Origin: Dysgonomonas sp. UBA7710
GTDB taxonomy: Bacteria > Bacteroidota > Bacteroidia > Bacteroidales > Dysgonomonadaceae
Reading direction: 5' to 3'
Length of the DNA stretch: 59,599 nucleotides
NCBI RefSeq assembly: GCF_002482385.1
Contig: NZ_DLFW01000002.1
Span: 365,536-425,134 of the forward strand
Made by a program: the position numbers and the translations under genes. Shown here piece by piece: positions 8,214-17,573 of this stretch (position 1 is its first letter; each line of letters opens with the position of its first letter). The notes beneath the pieces are model-generated. The model saw nothing but the letters and a program-made list of their open reading frames with translations. It made no database searches and was not told the DNA's origin.

Positions 8214-9905
8214 TTATAATAAACTTTTTCTCTTTGCGAGCGTATCGTAATTATTTTCAGGTTTGGTCCAATCTGTTTTTTTGGTAGGATCAATTCCGTT
8301 GATAAATTTTTCGATATTTGTATATCCGTCTCCGTTCATATCTTTTACGGCATCGGTTGGGTCATTCGGATTCAGTCCGTATTTCTTTTCCCACTCGTCA
8401 GGAATACCGTCGCCATCACTGTCTTTATAAGGCTTGCCTTTATATTCAGGATAACCCCCTACCTGTTTGATGTCGGTGATAATACCTTGCTTATATGAAT
8501 CTTTTGGCAGACGGCGATGTTCAAACTGATAGAAATCATCCGGATTCAATCCTTCTGCGTAATATACTTTTCCTGTTTTTACCTGTTCCAGTACACGCTG
8601 GTCGACGATATCACGTTTAGGGAATGTCGCTCCGACATTTTCCAGTACAAAGTTATAGGCCTCCTGTGCAGTCATGATAGGGAATGGATTTTCTATCGGG
8701 AACGGTTTGTCCCATTTCATATTTGCGGTATATCCGTCGGTATTTCCCTGTTCCTGAACCTGGATTCCTCCGGCCCAGTTATCTTTTGTTATTTCAGGAT
8801 AGCCTTCCACAATATTGCCGTTCGCGTATACACGGCCGAATACATAATAACCTAATTTGCTGCGGCCCGATTCGGGTTTAAGTATGCGGTGGCCGACAGG
8901 AGAGTTTTTCGGTGTGAGAGGCCCCGGTTTGTAATAGTTATTTATTACGTTGAACAAAGCAGTATAGTCTCCACCGTCCATAGAGCGGTGTACCCAGTTA
9001 TAAATCACATTGTTGACAAAGTTGAAAACGCCATTCCAGCCTACCGATGGGTTTCTTCCGGCATTGTTGGCCCACAGGTTGCGCATAAATGTGCAGTTTT
9101 CACCCCCCAGCGTGCTGCCGAATGCGTGATTGTATGTGTCCAGAGCCTGAGCCGAAATTGTATTCTGTATTGTGACATTTACGGTTGGTAGTTTTAGTTC
9201 TTTGGAACCGTCTCCGGGGTTGAACATATGGCGGTAGAATGAAATATTTTCATCCAGTCCCCAGCTGGTAGAACAGTGGTCAATCATAATATTTCCAACC
9301 GGATTTCCTCCGAATGCATCATCGCGGCGTCCTACCCACGTTTCACCACGGCGAAAACGCATATGTCTTACAACTACGTCGTGAGTATTAACCCACAGCG
9401 ATTCACCTGCTATGCAAATACCGTCGCCCGGAGCAGTTTGCCCGGCAATTGTAATATACGGAGCGCGTACGATTAGTGGTGATTTTAAACGGATTATACC
9501 GGCCACATTGAATACAACGATACGGGCGCCACCTTGTTCGCAGGCCTCACGAAGGGTTCCCGGACCACTGTCCTCGAGACTGGTTACCACGATCACTTTA
9601 CCTCCGCGGCCTCCGAAACTATATGCTCCACCTCCTTCGGCTCCTGGAAATGCAGGTATCTCAGCCTGAGGAAGGTCTGTCGGGCGGGCTGCCCACGGAA
9701 TATAGGGTTTGCCTTCTTTTGCTTCCTTCTCTATAATTGGCAATGCTTTTTCCCAGGCAGCATTAGAAGCTTCCTCCGCTTTCCTGAGTAATTCAGATGA
9801 TTGGGCGGCTACTTCTGATGTGATTTTGGGGTATTGGGCAAATAATTGTGCATTAAATGCAAGTAAGCAAAAGGCAGTGCTTGCAAGGATTAATCTTTTT
9901 TTCAT
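8214..9905 (-). CDS. PL1 family pectate lyase with C-terminal calcium-binding (TSP3-like) repeats
   Basis: A 563-residue exported protein (signal peptide ending near AQLFAQ). The PL1 beta-helix runs from about residue 80 to 450: AFPGAEGGGAYSFGGRGG, TSLEDSGPGTLREAC, APYITIAGQTAPGDG and MIDHCSTSWGLDE are typical of Bacteroidota PL1 lyases. These cleave polygalacturonate by beta-elimination and leave 4,5-unsaturated ends. Residues about 490-545 hold DSDGDGIPDEWEKKYGLNP and DMNGDGYTNIEKFINGIDP, i.e. calcium-binding Asp-rich repeats. It follows SusD after a 153-nt spacer carrying an inverted repeat. PL1 would open the homogalacturonan-like backbone; the GH105 at 30.8 kb would remove the unsaturated end sugar. 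Confidence 0.9.
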   Translation of the reverse strand: MKKRLILASTAFCLLAFNAQLFAQYPKITSEVAAQSSELLRKAEEASNAAWEKALPIIEKEAKEGKPYIPWAARPTDLPQAEIPAFPGAEGGGAYSFGGRGGKVIVVTSLEDSGPGTLREACEQGGARIVVFNVAGIIRLKSPLIVRAPYITIAGQTAPGDGICIAGESLWVNTHDVVVRHMRFRRGETWVGRRDDAFGGNPVGNIMIDHCSTSWGLDENISFYRHMFNPGDGSKELKLPTVNVTIQNTISAQALDTYNHAFGSTLGGENCTFMRNLWANNAGRNPSVGWNGVFNFVNNVIYNWVHRSMDGGDYTALFNVINNYYKPGPLTPKNSPVGHRILKPESGRSKLGYYVFGRVYANGNIVEGYPEITKDNWAGGIQVQEQGNTDGYTANMKWDKPFPIENPFPIMTAQEAYNFVLENVGATFPKRDIVDQRVLEQVKTGKVYYAEGLNPDDFYQFEHRRLPKDSYKQGIITDIKQVGGYPEYKGKPYKDSDGDGIPDEWEKKYGLNPNDPTDAVKDMNGDGYTNIEKFINGIDPTKKTDWTKPENNYDTLAKRKSLL

Positions 9906-9991
9906 GTTTTTTTTGTTTTAAACTACAGCTTTTCTTTACTGAGAGAATCTAATTGTCTTAAAATATATAAACCTACCAGATCTTTTATTCT

Positions 9992-10037
9992 CTAATTGAA
10001 AGACCTCTGCGGAAAATCACAAAAGCCTTTCAATTAG
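9992..10037 (-). terminator. 11-bp inverted repeat between SusD and PL1 genes (attenuator or partial terminator)
   Basis: CTAATTGAAAG at 9992-10002 pairs perfectly with CTTTCAATTAG at 10027-10037, with a 24-nt loop, in the 153-nt spacer after the SusD stop. It could lower transcription of the enzyme genes relative to susCD, or stabilise the upstream mRNA end. There is no strong U-run, so it may not terminate fully. Confidence 0.5.
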
Positions 10038-10058
10038 ATTATTAATTATTCTTCACTA

Positions 10059-12230
10059 TTATTCAGCTAATGGATCAAATGTGCCATTCGCATTGCCTTG
10101 TGTTGCATCTCCCCAACCAATGGTTTGTTTTAATGTAATATTATTGGTTTGCGCACCGTTTGTAAGACCGATAAAATAGTATTTAGGTAAAAAAGTAACG
10201 ACTTTGTTTAGTTCATCGCCAATACGTGTTTTACGTATAAGATAACTATCATAAAAGTTACTTAAATTACTGAATTGGGCACTCAGATCATTCTTCAAAT
10301 CTAATGGAGCAGGACGATTGGCTAATATAGGATCGGAGTTGCTTGCTTCAGTTGCAGTTGCTTTAGCACAAAGTTCAATATTGTCGCGACGTTTTCCGTT
10401 GAAAGGTTCTACGCCCAGATATGTACAGGTATTACCGTTAAATCCTGTCAATGTCCACGAACTTGGTGCGCCATTTACATTATTAAAATTACCGCCGCCA
10501 TCCCAAAGTAACCAGCGACGCATATCATCGAATCGCTTACCTTCGTATGCAAATTCGATTTGACGTTCGTATAGAATAGCTCCGAACAATTTACCGCGAT
10601 CACCAGATAATGAAGCATCCAAACCATAATTTTCTGTTTCATTGGTATACCCTGCACGTTTGCGAATATCTTTTAGCACCTGTACGGCTTCTGCATAATT
10701 TCCGATACCGCAAGCGGCTTCTGCAAAATTCAGTAACACTTCTGCATAACGAATTTCCATATGAGGCATAGCTCCTTCGCCAAATGCACCCTGACGATTT
10801 TCAGAGGCTGTGGCAGGCCAGCGATATAAACAAGTAGGGGTAGGAGTCGTCATGTCAAAATCGTTAGAACGCTTGCGAATATAGACACCTCTATAGTTTT
10901 GTCCTAACATATCAGCTCCGAAACCGCTTATATTCGGATCGGCTTGTTTAGTGGCATCGCCATACCATGAATAATTCCATAGCACATAGTTTGAACCATT
11001 ATAGACGGCATTTGAAGGAATAGTTCCCTGCCATGCCAAAGGATTGCCTTCAAATCTCCAGTACATACCCGGAAATGCAAATGTGCGATAAAAACGCGGA
11101 TCACGATTTTCGTAGAACTTCAAGGAATTGTAATTGTATTGGCCTACTTCTGTCGGCCTCTTACCATCTGCCATAGGAAATAAATCGACCATCAGGGCAT
11201 TTGCACTCATTCCCGTATTGGATGTAACGCCTGAAGCATTGGAAGGGCGCAAGCCTTGTTCCCTACGATTGTTTCTATAGATTTCGTTCGCCGCATCATC
11301 GTCATGTACTTTGTTATAGAGCGTTACAAACACTGCTTCCGGACTGTTGTAATCGGAAAATATTTTTGACCATCCGGCAGCATTGATTCCCGGAGCATCC
11401 AGATAAGCCAGGCCAAATCCGCCGGACGTCAGAGCCTCAATGGCTTTTTTATTGGCATCATACGCTGCTTGCCAACGGTCTTTGTTATCTGAACGATTAA
11501 ATAGCGGACTGGCATAGAGTAAGCGTGCACGACCGGCTAAGGCATAAGCTGCTCCTTTAGTAACACGCCCGAAATTAGAACTTCCCCAAGTGTAAGGTAA
11601 CATATTATAAGCTGTTTCCAGATCGGAGCATATAAAATCAATACATTCCCTGGTGGTTGCACGGGGTACTGTCAGGTTTTGCGCTTCACTTACATCGGTT
11701 ACCTGCACTTTATCTATAATTGGGACCCCGCCATATACTTTTACCAATAAATAATATTGCCATGCCCGGAAAAAATAGACTTGTCCCAGTAATTCATTCT
11801 TCTGATCATCGCTTAACGTACCACCTGAGATACCGGCTATCACATCATTACAATTGCGAATTTCACCCCAAGGACTATTGCTTGTTGCACTACTTACATA
11901 AAACCAGTCGGTCAAATTGCTTGATGAAGTAATTGTTACATCAGGATGGACAAAATTTGAAAGGCCGGTAAATTCTTCGGTCGATTGTGATTGGATATCG
12001 CTCTTACCCCCACTTGGACTTCTATAGGTAAGACCATCATTGGCATTCGGTAACATGCGCAGATAGATATCATCAACCCTCCTCAAAGCACCTGTATAAT
12101 CATTGTAGATTTCGGGAGTAAGATTGCTGTAATTTGTTTTTTCTTCCAAAAATGTATCACTACATCCCGCCCACAAAAGAGAGATCACTATCAGAAGGGC
12201 ACTGAAAATAAATTTATTTATATTTTTCAT
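10059..12230 (-). CDS. susD: SusD/RagB-like surface glycan-binding lipoprotein
   Basis: A 723-residue lipoprotein (LLWAGCSD, lipid cysteine at residue 23) with the SusD N-terminus (DTFLEEK), TPR-like helices (EIRNCNDVIAGI, FRAWQYYLLVKVYGG) and the C-terminal RagB/SusD block (EIRYAEVLLNFAEA, ILYERQIEFAYEGKRFDDMRRW). SusD proteins lid the SusC channel and deliver oligosaccharides. It is longer than the usual ~550 residues, with extra material mainly between residues 330 and 480 and near the C-terminus, which might serve a large branched ligand. It starts 11 nt after the SusC stop. Surface exposed by family. Confidence 0.95.
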   Translation of the reverse strand: MKNINKFIFSALLIVISLLWAGCSDTFLEEKTNYSNLTPEIYNDYTGALRRVDDIYLRMLPNANDGLTYRSPSGGKSDIQSQSTEEFTGLSNFVHPDVTITSSSNLTDWFYVSSATSNSPWGEIRNCNDVIAGISGGTLSDDQKNELLGQVYFFRAWQYYLLVKVYGGVPIIDKVQVTDVSEAQNLTVPRATTRECIDFICSDLETAYNMLPYTWGSSNFGRVTKGAAYALAGRARLLYASPLFNRSDNKDRWQAAYDANKKAIEALTSGGFGLAYLDAPGINAAGWSKIFSDYNSPEAVFVTLYNKVHDDDAANEIYRNNRREQGLRPSNASGVTSNTGMSANALMVDLFPMADGKRPTEVGQYNYNSLKFYENRDPRFYRTFAFPGMYWRFEGNPLAWQGTIPSNAVYNGSNYVLWNYSWYGDATKQADPNISGFGADMLGQNYRGVYIRKRSNDFDMTTPTPTCLYRWPATASENRQGAFGEGAMPHMEIRYAEVLLNFAEAACGIGNYAEAVQVLKDIRKRAGYTNETENYGLDASLSGDRGKLFGAILYERQIEFAYEGKRFDDMRRWLLWDGGGNFNNVNGAPSSWTLTGFNGNTCTYLGVEPFNGKRRDNIELCAKATATEASNSDPILANRPAPLDLKNDLSAQFSNLSNFYDSYLIRKTRIGDELNKVVTFLPKYYFIGLTNGAQTNNITLKQTIGWGDATQGNANGTFDPLAE

Positions 12231-12241
12231 ATTATACCTTT

Positions 12242-15200
12242 TTAAAATGAAACATTTAGCCCTACAGTAATTTTCCGCAAAAGAGGATATGTACTGTATG
12301 GAGAATTCGGACTCATGAATTTGTCTGGATATGGATTATAAAATTCAATAATATTTTGTCCGGTAACGTTAAGCCGGCAGCTTTCTATACCTACCTTCTT
12401 TACCCATACACTAGGCAATGTGTAGGCCAGTGTAATATTTCGCAGAAAAACATTAGCATTGTTTACTTTCCAAAAAGTGGATTCAACAGAATTAACATCA
12501 GCGAAACGCAGATTAGGATATTTTGCATCCAGGTTTTGTGAAGCCACAACTCGTCCTTGTGCATCCAAAACGTCTTTGTAAACAAACATATTGCCTGACC
12601 AAAATGAAGGTAAATTGGTATATTGCATTGCATCGTAACCTGAAACGGTAGAAACAATACTTTTGTTGCTGATGGCTTGTGTTGGCATCATACTGTAGCT
12701 TCCCCAACTTGCGCCAAGTTGTGCGCTAAACGAGAAACTTTTGTATTCACCTCCAAAATTAAGCGTAAAACCATAAGGATTACTCTTGCGATTCGATATT
12801 TTTATACGGTCATTCTTATCTATTTTGTTCCCTTCCGGATCATTTGGGTCGCCGGGAGCATAATAAGTGCCATCTGGTTTTTGTGATCCGCGTACATCTT
12901 TATAGATCAGCATTCCCGGATGAACGTCCGCTTGCGTTTTTCCCATATAAGTAGTGAGATTATACTCAGCGAAGTACTCGGCAATTTCCTGATAGCTGCG
13001 GAACATACCGGTACAATTGTAACCCCATAAACCACGGTCGGCGCGTTCGTCCGGCATAAGGGCATCCAGTTCGCGTGTTGCAGCAGCCGTCCACGGGTAT
13101 TTAATAATTTTGTTGTCATTTAATGAAGTATTGAGCTTCACCCAGTATTTGATGTCCTTTCCTATCTTATCCCGCCAACTCAGAGAGAGTTCCAGTCCGT
13201 AGTTATCTATCGACCCGTAATTGGAGGCTGATGCCTGAGCACCTATCGTACCCGGAAAATCAGAGGTGCTGGTAATCGACATAAACACCTCCCTGTAACG
13301 GTCATAATATCCATCTAAAGTAACCGACAAACGGTTTCTCAAAAAGTTTGCATCTAAACCGAAATTACTCTTGTAGCTTTTGTCCCAATGCGAATTACGG
13401 TTAGGTACCGCATTCGGGATCTGGAAGTGTGCGCCGGCATTCACATCAGGATTATTACCAAATATAGGGCCTTTAACTGTTTCACTACCATACGTTTGCA
13501 GCCAGGCCCACGGCGCTACATTGTCGCGTCCCAACATACCGTAAGAACCACGAATTTTAAGGAAATCAACAAAGTTGACATTGTTCTTAAACCAGCCTTC
13601 TTCCGAAATAATCCAACCTAACGATAAAGAAGGGAATACACCCCAGTAGTTTTCAGGAGCAAGGCGGGTACTGGCATCCGATCGAATCTGGAATTCTGCC
13701 AAATATTTACTGGCGTAGATATAATTCAAACGTCCTACATAAGACAAAGTTCCGGCTTCCGACCTGCTAAACTGTGTAGTCTGGTCACCGCCTGCTCCGT
13801 TCGATTGCAGGTTGGTAAATGTATAAGGTAAAGTAACGTTGCCCCATACATATTCGCTTTCACTTTCCGATTTTTCGATGGTAAACAGGGCACTCACGTC
13901 GTGCAAACCGAAACTACGCGCATATGTAGCATAAAAGTTAAGCTGGTAGCTATCACTCCGGCTCAGATTTCTACGAAGATAACTGCCGTTGTCCACAGCA
14001 ACAGTGGTTATGTTAGAAAAATCCAACGGATAACCGTCGGTTCCTACATATAAGTGATTACCACTACCTCCACGACCAGCTACTCCATCGGGAAACCTAT
14101 ATAGCGTGTATGAGGAGCCGTACTCATTGTCTTTTGTTGTACCTATGTTTTTTGAGTACGTACCTTTAAGTTTCAAACCCTTCAATATATTGCTCCATCC
14201 GAAATCGTATTCTATAGATGTATTGATTGTCGTGTTTTGTGGCATATTTTCCACAAAATTATTCAAATTTTCTATGGATCTGTAATCGTATTCCTGCGTT
14301 TGCTCGATCCGTCCGTTTGTAATACCGTAAGCGGCAATTGGCAATTGTTTCCCGTTTGGATCAGTAATATATTCAGGAATATAGCGAGGACGAGTCTGTA
14401 AGATGACATAATCTTTTTCAGCGTTTGTTCCGCCGACTCTATTGTTCGCCTTTCTTGTATTACCATAGTCTCCGGATACTTGCAGCGATGCTTTTGTCCA
14501 TTTATTTATTTTCAAATCCATACCGGCACGATAGTTCCAGCGGCTATAGTCTATTTTACCCATATTACCATCTTGTGTAATATAAGATACACTACCGAAG
14601 TAAGTAGCGCTTTCGCTACCTCCGCTCGCTGTCACGCTATGTTTTTGAGCTAAAGCCGAACTCCAGTATTTGTCTAATAAATCATAATTTAACGATTTCA
14701 TAGCTTCCAATTCATCGGCTTGGAACAGGTGCTTCTGAGCATCGAATCCCGTTTGTGTGGGATCGGCTGCGCGTATGGCATTCCAAGTCGTACCAAAATT
14801 ATAGGAATCCATCATTTTGGAGCGATAAAATTCGTCTGTATAACCGAATTGTCCACTATAGGTAATTTTTGGTTTGCCTATTTCTCCACGTTTGGTTCTT
14901 ACAAGGATAACTCCTTGCGCTGAACGTGCTCCATAAACAGCAGCCGCAGCATCCTTCAGAACAGAGATACTTTCAATCACACTGGGGTCCAAATTATTGA
15001 AAGCAGACTGAGAGGTAATGAAATCATCAATTACATACAGGGGCGTTAATAATCCTGTACTGGATGAAGGAGCACCGGGTGCCAGGTCGTTCTTGCGAAT
15101 AGTGATACTGGCTGCCTCGCCTGGGCGATTGCTTGATTGGCTTACGCTCACACCAGTTATCATGCCTTCCAGCGCAGCACTCAGGCTTGTTGTAGAAAGG

Positions 15201-15601
15201 TCTGCTATTTCTGCCGGGTTAACGGTAGCTACCGATCCTGTCAGAGTAGCTTTCTTTTGAGTACCATATCCTACAACAACGACTTCTTCCAAGTCTGTTG
15301 CACTCTCTTTCAAAACGATACGGGTATTCGAGAAGTTTGTGATAATCTGTGACTCATAACCAATGTAGGAAACTATCAATCGTTTCTTTTCCGGAACTGT
15401 TATGGAAAATTTTCCATCGACGTCTGTAAGTATACCAATCGTTGTTCCTTCTATTTTCACGGCTGCCCCGATAACAGGTTCTCCGTCTTCATACACAACA
15501 ATACCGCTCACTTTTTGAGTTTGCTGCGCATAGACAGGCATTACTGCAAAGCCTAAGATGAAACTCAAAATAAGGCTGAAGATTAAATGTTTTTTCTCCA
15601 T
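12242..15601 (-). CDS. susC: SusC-like TonB-dependent outer-membrane transporter
   Basis: A 1119-residue protein with a signal peptide (MPVYAQ) and an N-terminal CarboxypepD_reg domain at about 27-112 (VSGIVVYEDGEPVIGAAVKI). The plug runs about 115-240 (EEVVVVGYGTQKKATLTGSV, SVLKDAAAAVYGARSAQGVI), then a large beta-barrel ending in LRKITVGLNVSF with the terminal Phe expected for outer-membrane insertion. It imports pectin oligosaccharides with SusD using TonB energy. There is no extra N-terminal STN domain, so it should not signal through an ECF sigma/anti-sigma pair. This fits the presence of a GntR regulator instead. Second gene of the minus-strand operon. Confidence 0.96.
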   Translation of the reverse strand: MEKKHLIFSLILSFILGFAVMPVYAQQTQKVSGIVVYEDGEPVIGAAVKIEGTTIGILTDVDGKFSITVPEKKRLIVSYIGYESQIITNFSNTRIVLKESATDLEEVVVVGYGTQKKATLTGSVATVNPAEIADLSTTSLSAALEGMITGVSVSQSSNRPGEAASITIRKNDLAPGAPSSSTGLLTPLYVIDDFITSQSAFNNLDPSVIESISVLKDAAAAVYGARSAQGVILVRTKRGEIGKPKITYSGQFGYTDEFYRSKMMDSYNFGTTWNAIRAADPTQTGFDAQKHLFQADELEAMKSLNYDLLDKYWSSALAQKHSVTASGGSESATYFGSVSYITQDGNMGKIDYSRWNYRAGMDLKINKWTKASLQVSGDYGNTRKANNRVGGTNAEKDYVILQTRPRYIPEYITDPNGKQLPIAAYGITNGRIEQTQEYDYRSIENLNNFVENMPQNTTINTSIEYDFGWSNILKGLKLKGTYSKNIGTTKDNEYGSSYTLYRFPDGVAGRGGSGNHLYVGTDGYPLDFSNITTVAVDNGSYLRRNLSRSDSYQLNFYATYARSFGLHDVSALFTIEKSESESEYVWGNVTLPYTFTNLQSNGAGGDQTTQFSRSEAGTLSYVGRLNYIYASKYLAEFQIRSDASTRLAPENYWGVFPSLSLGWIISEEGWFKNNVNFVDFLKIRGSYGMLGRDNVAPWAWLQTYGSETVKGPIFGNNPDVNAGAHFQIPNAVPNRNSHWDKSYKSNFGLDANFLRNRLSVTLDGYYDRYREVFMSITSTSDFPGTIGAQASASNYGSIDNYGLELSLSWRDKIGKDIKYWVKLNTSLNDNKIIKYPWTAAATRELDALMPDERADRGLWGYNCTGMFRSYQEIAEYFAEYNLTTYMGKTQADVHPGMLIYKDVRGSQKPDGTYYAPGDPNDPEGNKIDKNDRIKISNRKSNPYGFTLNFGGEYKSFSFSAQLGASWGSYSMMPTQAISNKSIVSTVSGYDAMQYTNLPSFWSGNMFVYKDVLDAQGRVVASQNLDAKYPNLRFADVNSVESTFWKVNNANVFLRNITLAYTLPSVWVKKVGIESCRLNVTGQNIIEFYNPYPDKFMSPNSPYSTYPLLRKITVGLNVSF

Positions 15602-15638
15602 ATTTTGTTTTTTTATTTACATATTATAGATTTTCAGA

Positions 15639-17114
15639 TTATTGCGCTGGTAGCCAACGCGGATCGCCGGTACGGGCGGATATTTGAACAGAGCCTTCCA
15701 TTTTGAATATTCCATTACCTTGGTAGGTCAGTTGTGGATCGGAAGTGAAATAATTTACATCCGGCTGGGCCGAGGTGGCATCTTGGGTACCTGTAAAAAG
15801 TTTACCGTCATACCATTGCGTATTTTCACCTCCTGTATAGGAAGGTGTACTATTTGCACTACGAAAACGATTAATGATTCTTCCATTTTCATAGCTGTCG
15901 ACAAACACATTCTTTTGAATGGTTATTTTGTCTCCAGCCTGTCTCATTGCGCCATTCGCGTTATAAGCTTGGGCGGTTTTTCCTGCTTGCCAGAATGTAC
16001 AGTTGGTAATTGTTAAACTTCCGTTAGCCCAAGTTTCCGTGGTCGGTTTAACGTTACCTGCATGACTTGATGAAATCTGCATGAAACGATTGCTGGAATG
16101 ACTAGGAGCTACCTCGTTGTATAAAGTACTGTTGATCATAGTAAAGTCTTTAAGCATTCCTGCGCCAAAGCGTATTAATGCATTTCCGAAAGTACCTGTG
16201 TTTTGCCCGATAATACAATCTTTAATTAGCATTGTACCTATGGCGTATTTCTTACCGTTATCATAGAATAGATAATACGGCATATCTTGTATTTTGCATG
16301 ATTGCAAGGCTATTGGCGAGGTAGTGGGTACGACAACATATCCTCCACCCGATAATTCCACGCCGGATGCATTGAATGTTGTATTCATCAGAATAACCGC
16401 ATTGCTTGAGGTTCCTGTAAAGCCTGAAAAGTCCATATCTAAAAACTTCAATTTGAATCCTGCGCCATCATTCACAAAAGAACCGTCTGTCACAGCTATT
16501 TTAGCATGGTCTACTTTGTCGCCTCTGATAGTTACAGCTGTCATTCCTTGCAGGATATTACCAGTCATAGAATAAGACCCACCGGCTACTAATTCATAAC
16601 ACAACTCAGTGGAACTTACAGGAATAGGATTAGCCGTGAAGTATTCGGTAAGGTTCGTTCCACTCGGAATAATTGCTGTAACCGGCAACATATTGTCATA
16701 TGCTTTTTCTGTGGCAACCTCAGCTTCTTTGTTGTTGTTCTGTGTATTGCCTAAAGTTTTGATTATGACTTTGTAGCGAGTATCTTCTGTAGCCGGATAT
16801 TTAGCTGATACCCCGTCTATTACCTGATTTTCTTCACCGATTGCATACGGATTGTCGGGATCATCCACGTTATAGACTGAAACGGAATAACCGCCAGCAC
16901 CCGGAATAAGAGGCCATGTAATTGTCTGCTCGGAGCCATCTGCGCTAAAATTAACGGTTATTTTATCGGCTGCAGGCGACTCTAATGTAATGTTTTTTAC
17001 GCTGGACGTCCAGGTTTCGTCATCTTTGAATCCATCCACGCAGGATGTAATCATCAGAACCACCATTAAATACAGGATATTCCTGATAGGTCCAATTTTG
17101 CTTTTAATTTTCAT
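15639..17114 (-). CDS. DUF4957/DUF5123-type surface lipoprotein, candidate glycan-binding protein
   Basis: A 491-residue lipoprotein (MITSCVDG, lipid cysteine at residue 25). An N-terminal Ig/FnIII-like domain (about 35-140, with TWPLIPGAGGYSVSVY) is followed by a beta-helix-like region (about 180-480) with repeated strands such as LTITNCTFWQ, TMLIKDCIIGQ and ITIQKNVFVD. This order matches proteins annotated DUF4992/DUF4957/DUF5123 in Bacteroidota pectin loci. It has no catalytic motif I recognise, so a surface glycan-binding role is likeliest, though a weak lyase cannot be excluded. It is the first gene of the operon, before susC; most PULs place such genes after susD. Confidence 0.75.
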   Translation of the reverse strand: MKIKSKIGPIRNILYLMVVLMITSCVDGFKDDETWTSSVKNITLESPAADKITVNFSADGSEQTITWPLIPGAGGYSVSVYNVDDPDNPYAIGEENQVIDGVSAKYPATEDTRYKVIIKTLGNTQNNNKEAEVATEKAYDNMLPVTAIIPSGTNLTEYFTANPIPVSSTELCYELVAGGSYSMTGNILQGMTAVTIRGDKVDHAKIAVTDGSFVNDGAGFKLKFLDMDFSGFTGTSSNAVILMNTTFNASGVELSGGGYVVVPTTSPIALQSCKIQDMPYYLFYDNGKKYAIGTMLIKDCIIGQNTGTFGNALIRFGAGMLKDFTMINSTLYNEVAPSHSSNRFMQISSSHAGNVKPTTETWANGSLTITNCTFWQAGKTAQAYNANGAMRQAGDKITIQKNVFVDSYENGRIINRFRSANSTPSYTGGENTQWYDGKLFTGTQDATSAQPDVNYFTSDPQLTYQGNGIFKMEGSVQISARTGDPRWLPAQ

Positions 17115-17380
17115 ATATTAAATTTATTAATTAAGAATAAGTTGAGTTTGGAGTATTCGATAAAGTGCCGAAAACAGAAGTGCGATATGAAATACAAATT
17201 TCTTAAAACCTGTCTGTTTTATATGTCATAAATTTTATGTGCCATTCAAAGTTGTCTTTAGTTCCTGAGGCTATAAATGTGACTCAGTTTTTTGTCTACG
17301 GAATACTGGAGATAATTCAAATTTTTTCATAGATTAATTTATTTGAGGTTAAACATAATTTATAATTAAAAATGCAACAA

Positions 17381-17400
17381 CTGTGCTGTGCTGTACTGTT
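17381..17400 (-). promoter_or_regulatory. Candidate operator: four tandem NACAG pentamers
   Basis: On the minus strand the 20 nt read AACAG TACAG CACAG CACAG, beginning 5 nt after the -7 box and so covering the likely transcription start. The same design recurs at 17509-17528 and 42747-42766. The position suits a repressor, most simply the GntR protein encoded next door. Confidence 0.6.
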
Positions 17401-17405
17401 CTTGG

Positions 17406-17413
17406 CAAAAGTA
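17406..17413 (-). promoter_or_regulatory. Predicted -7 box of the SusCD operon
   Basis: Read on the minus strand this is TACTTTTG, an exact match to the Bacteroidota TAnnTTTG -7 consensus. The region expected for the -33 TTTG is only T-rich, so this is a good -7 match with a weak -33. Confidence 0.55.
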
Positions 17414-17500
17414 TCAAAAAAATAACTATACGATAAAAAATAATTAAATGTTTAATAACATGTTACTGAAAAATTGTACTATTACAAAAAAATGCTTTCC

Positions 17501-17504
17501 TTTG
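17501..17504 (+). promoter_or_regulatory. Weak -7 box of the regulator gene
   Basis: TTTG at 17501-17504 sits in TTCCTTTG, one mismatch from TAnnTTTG, about 70 nt before the regulator ATG. It is supported mainly by the pentamer array that begins 4 nt after it. Confidence 0.4.
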
Positions 17505-17508
17505 TGAT

Positions 17509-17528
17509 ATCAGGATAGAACAGGATAG
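17509..17528 (+). promoter_or_regulatory. Candidate operator: four tandem NWYAG pentamers (autoregulation)
   Basis: The 20 nt read ATCAG GATAG AACAG GATAG, containing an exact 8-bp direct repeat (CAGGATAG) with 10-bp period. The array starts 4 nt after the TTTG, as at 42747. This suggests the regulator controls its own gene. Confidence 0.55.
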
Positions 17529-17573
17529 TTTTTATCTGTTATAATATTGGATATATTTAACGAAAATTAATTC

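Larger units (their letters stand above)
17115..17573. other. Divergent 459-nt regulatory spacer between the SusCD operon and the regulator gene
   Basis: This AT-rich stretch carries no ORF I believe. It holds two promoter-like elements facing apart, each followed by four tandem pentamers (annotated separately). The region 17140-17340, the putative 5' leader of the minus-strand operon, is about 265 nt long from the predicted start to the lipoprotein gene. I see no riboswitch class in it. Confidence 0.8.

Noticed and set aside
17140..17340. Riboswitch in the long leader of the SusCD operon
   Set aside because: The leader is long, but I found no conserved riboswitch core or clear terminator/antiterminator pair.
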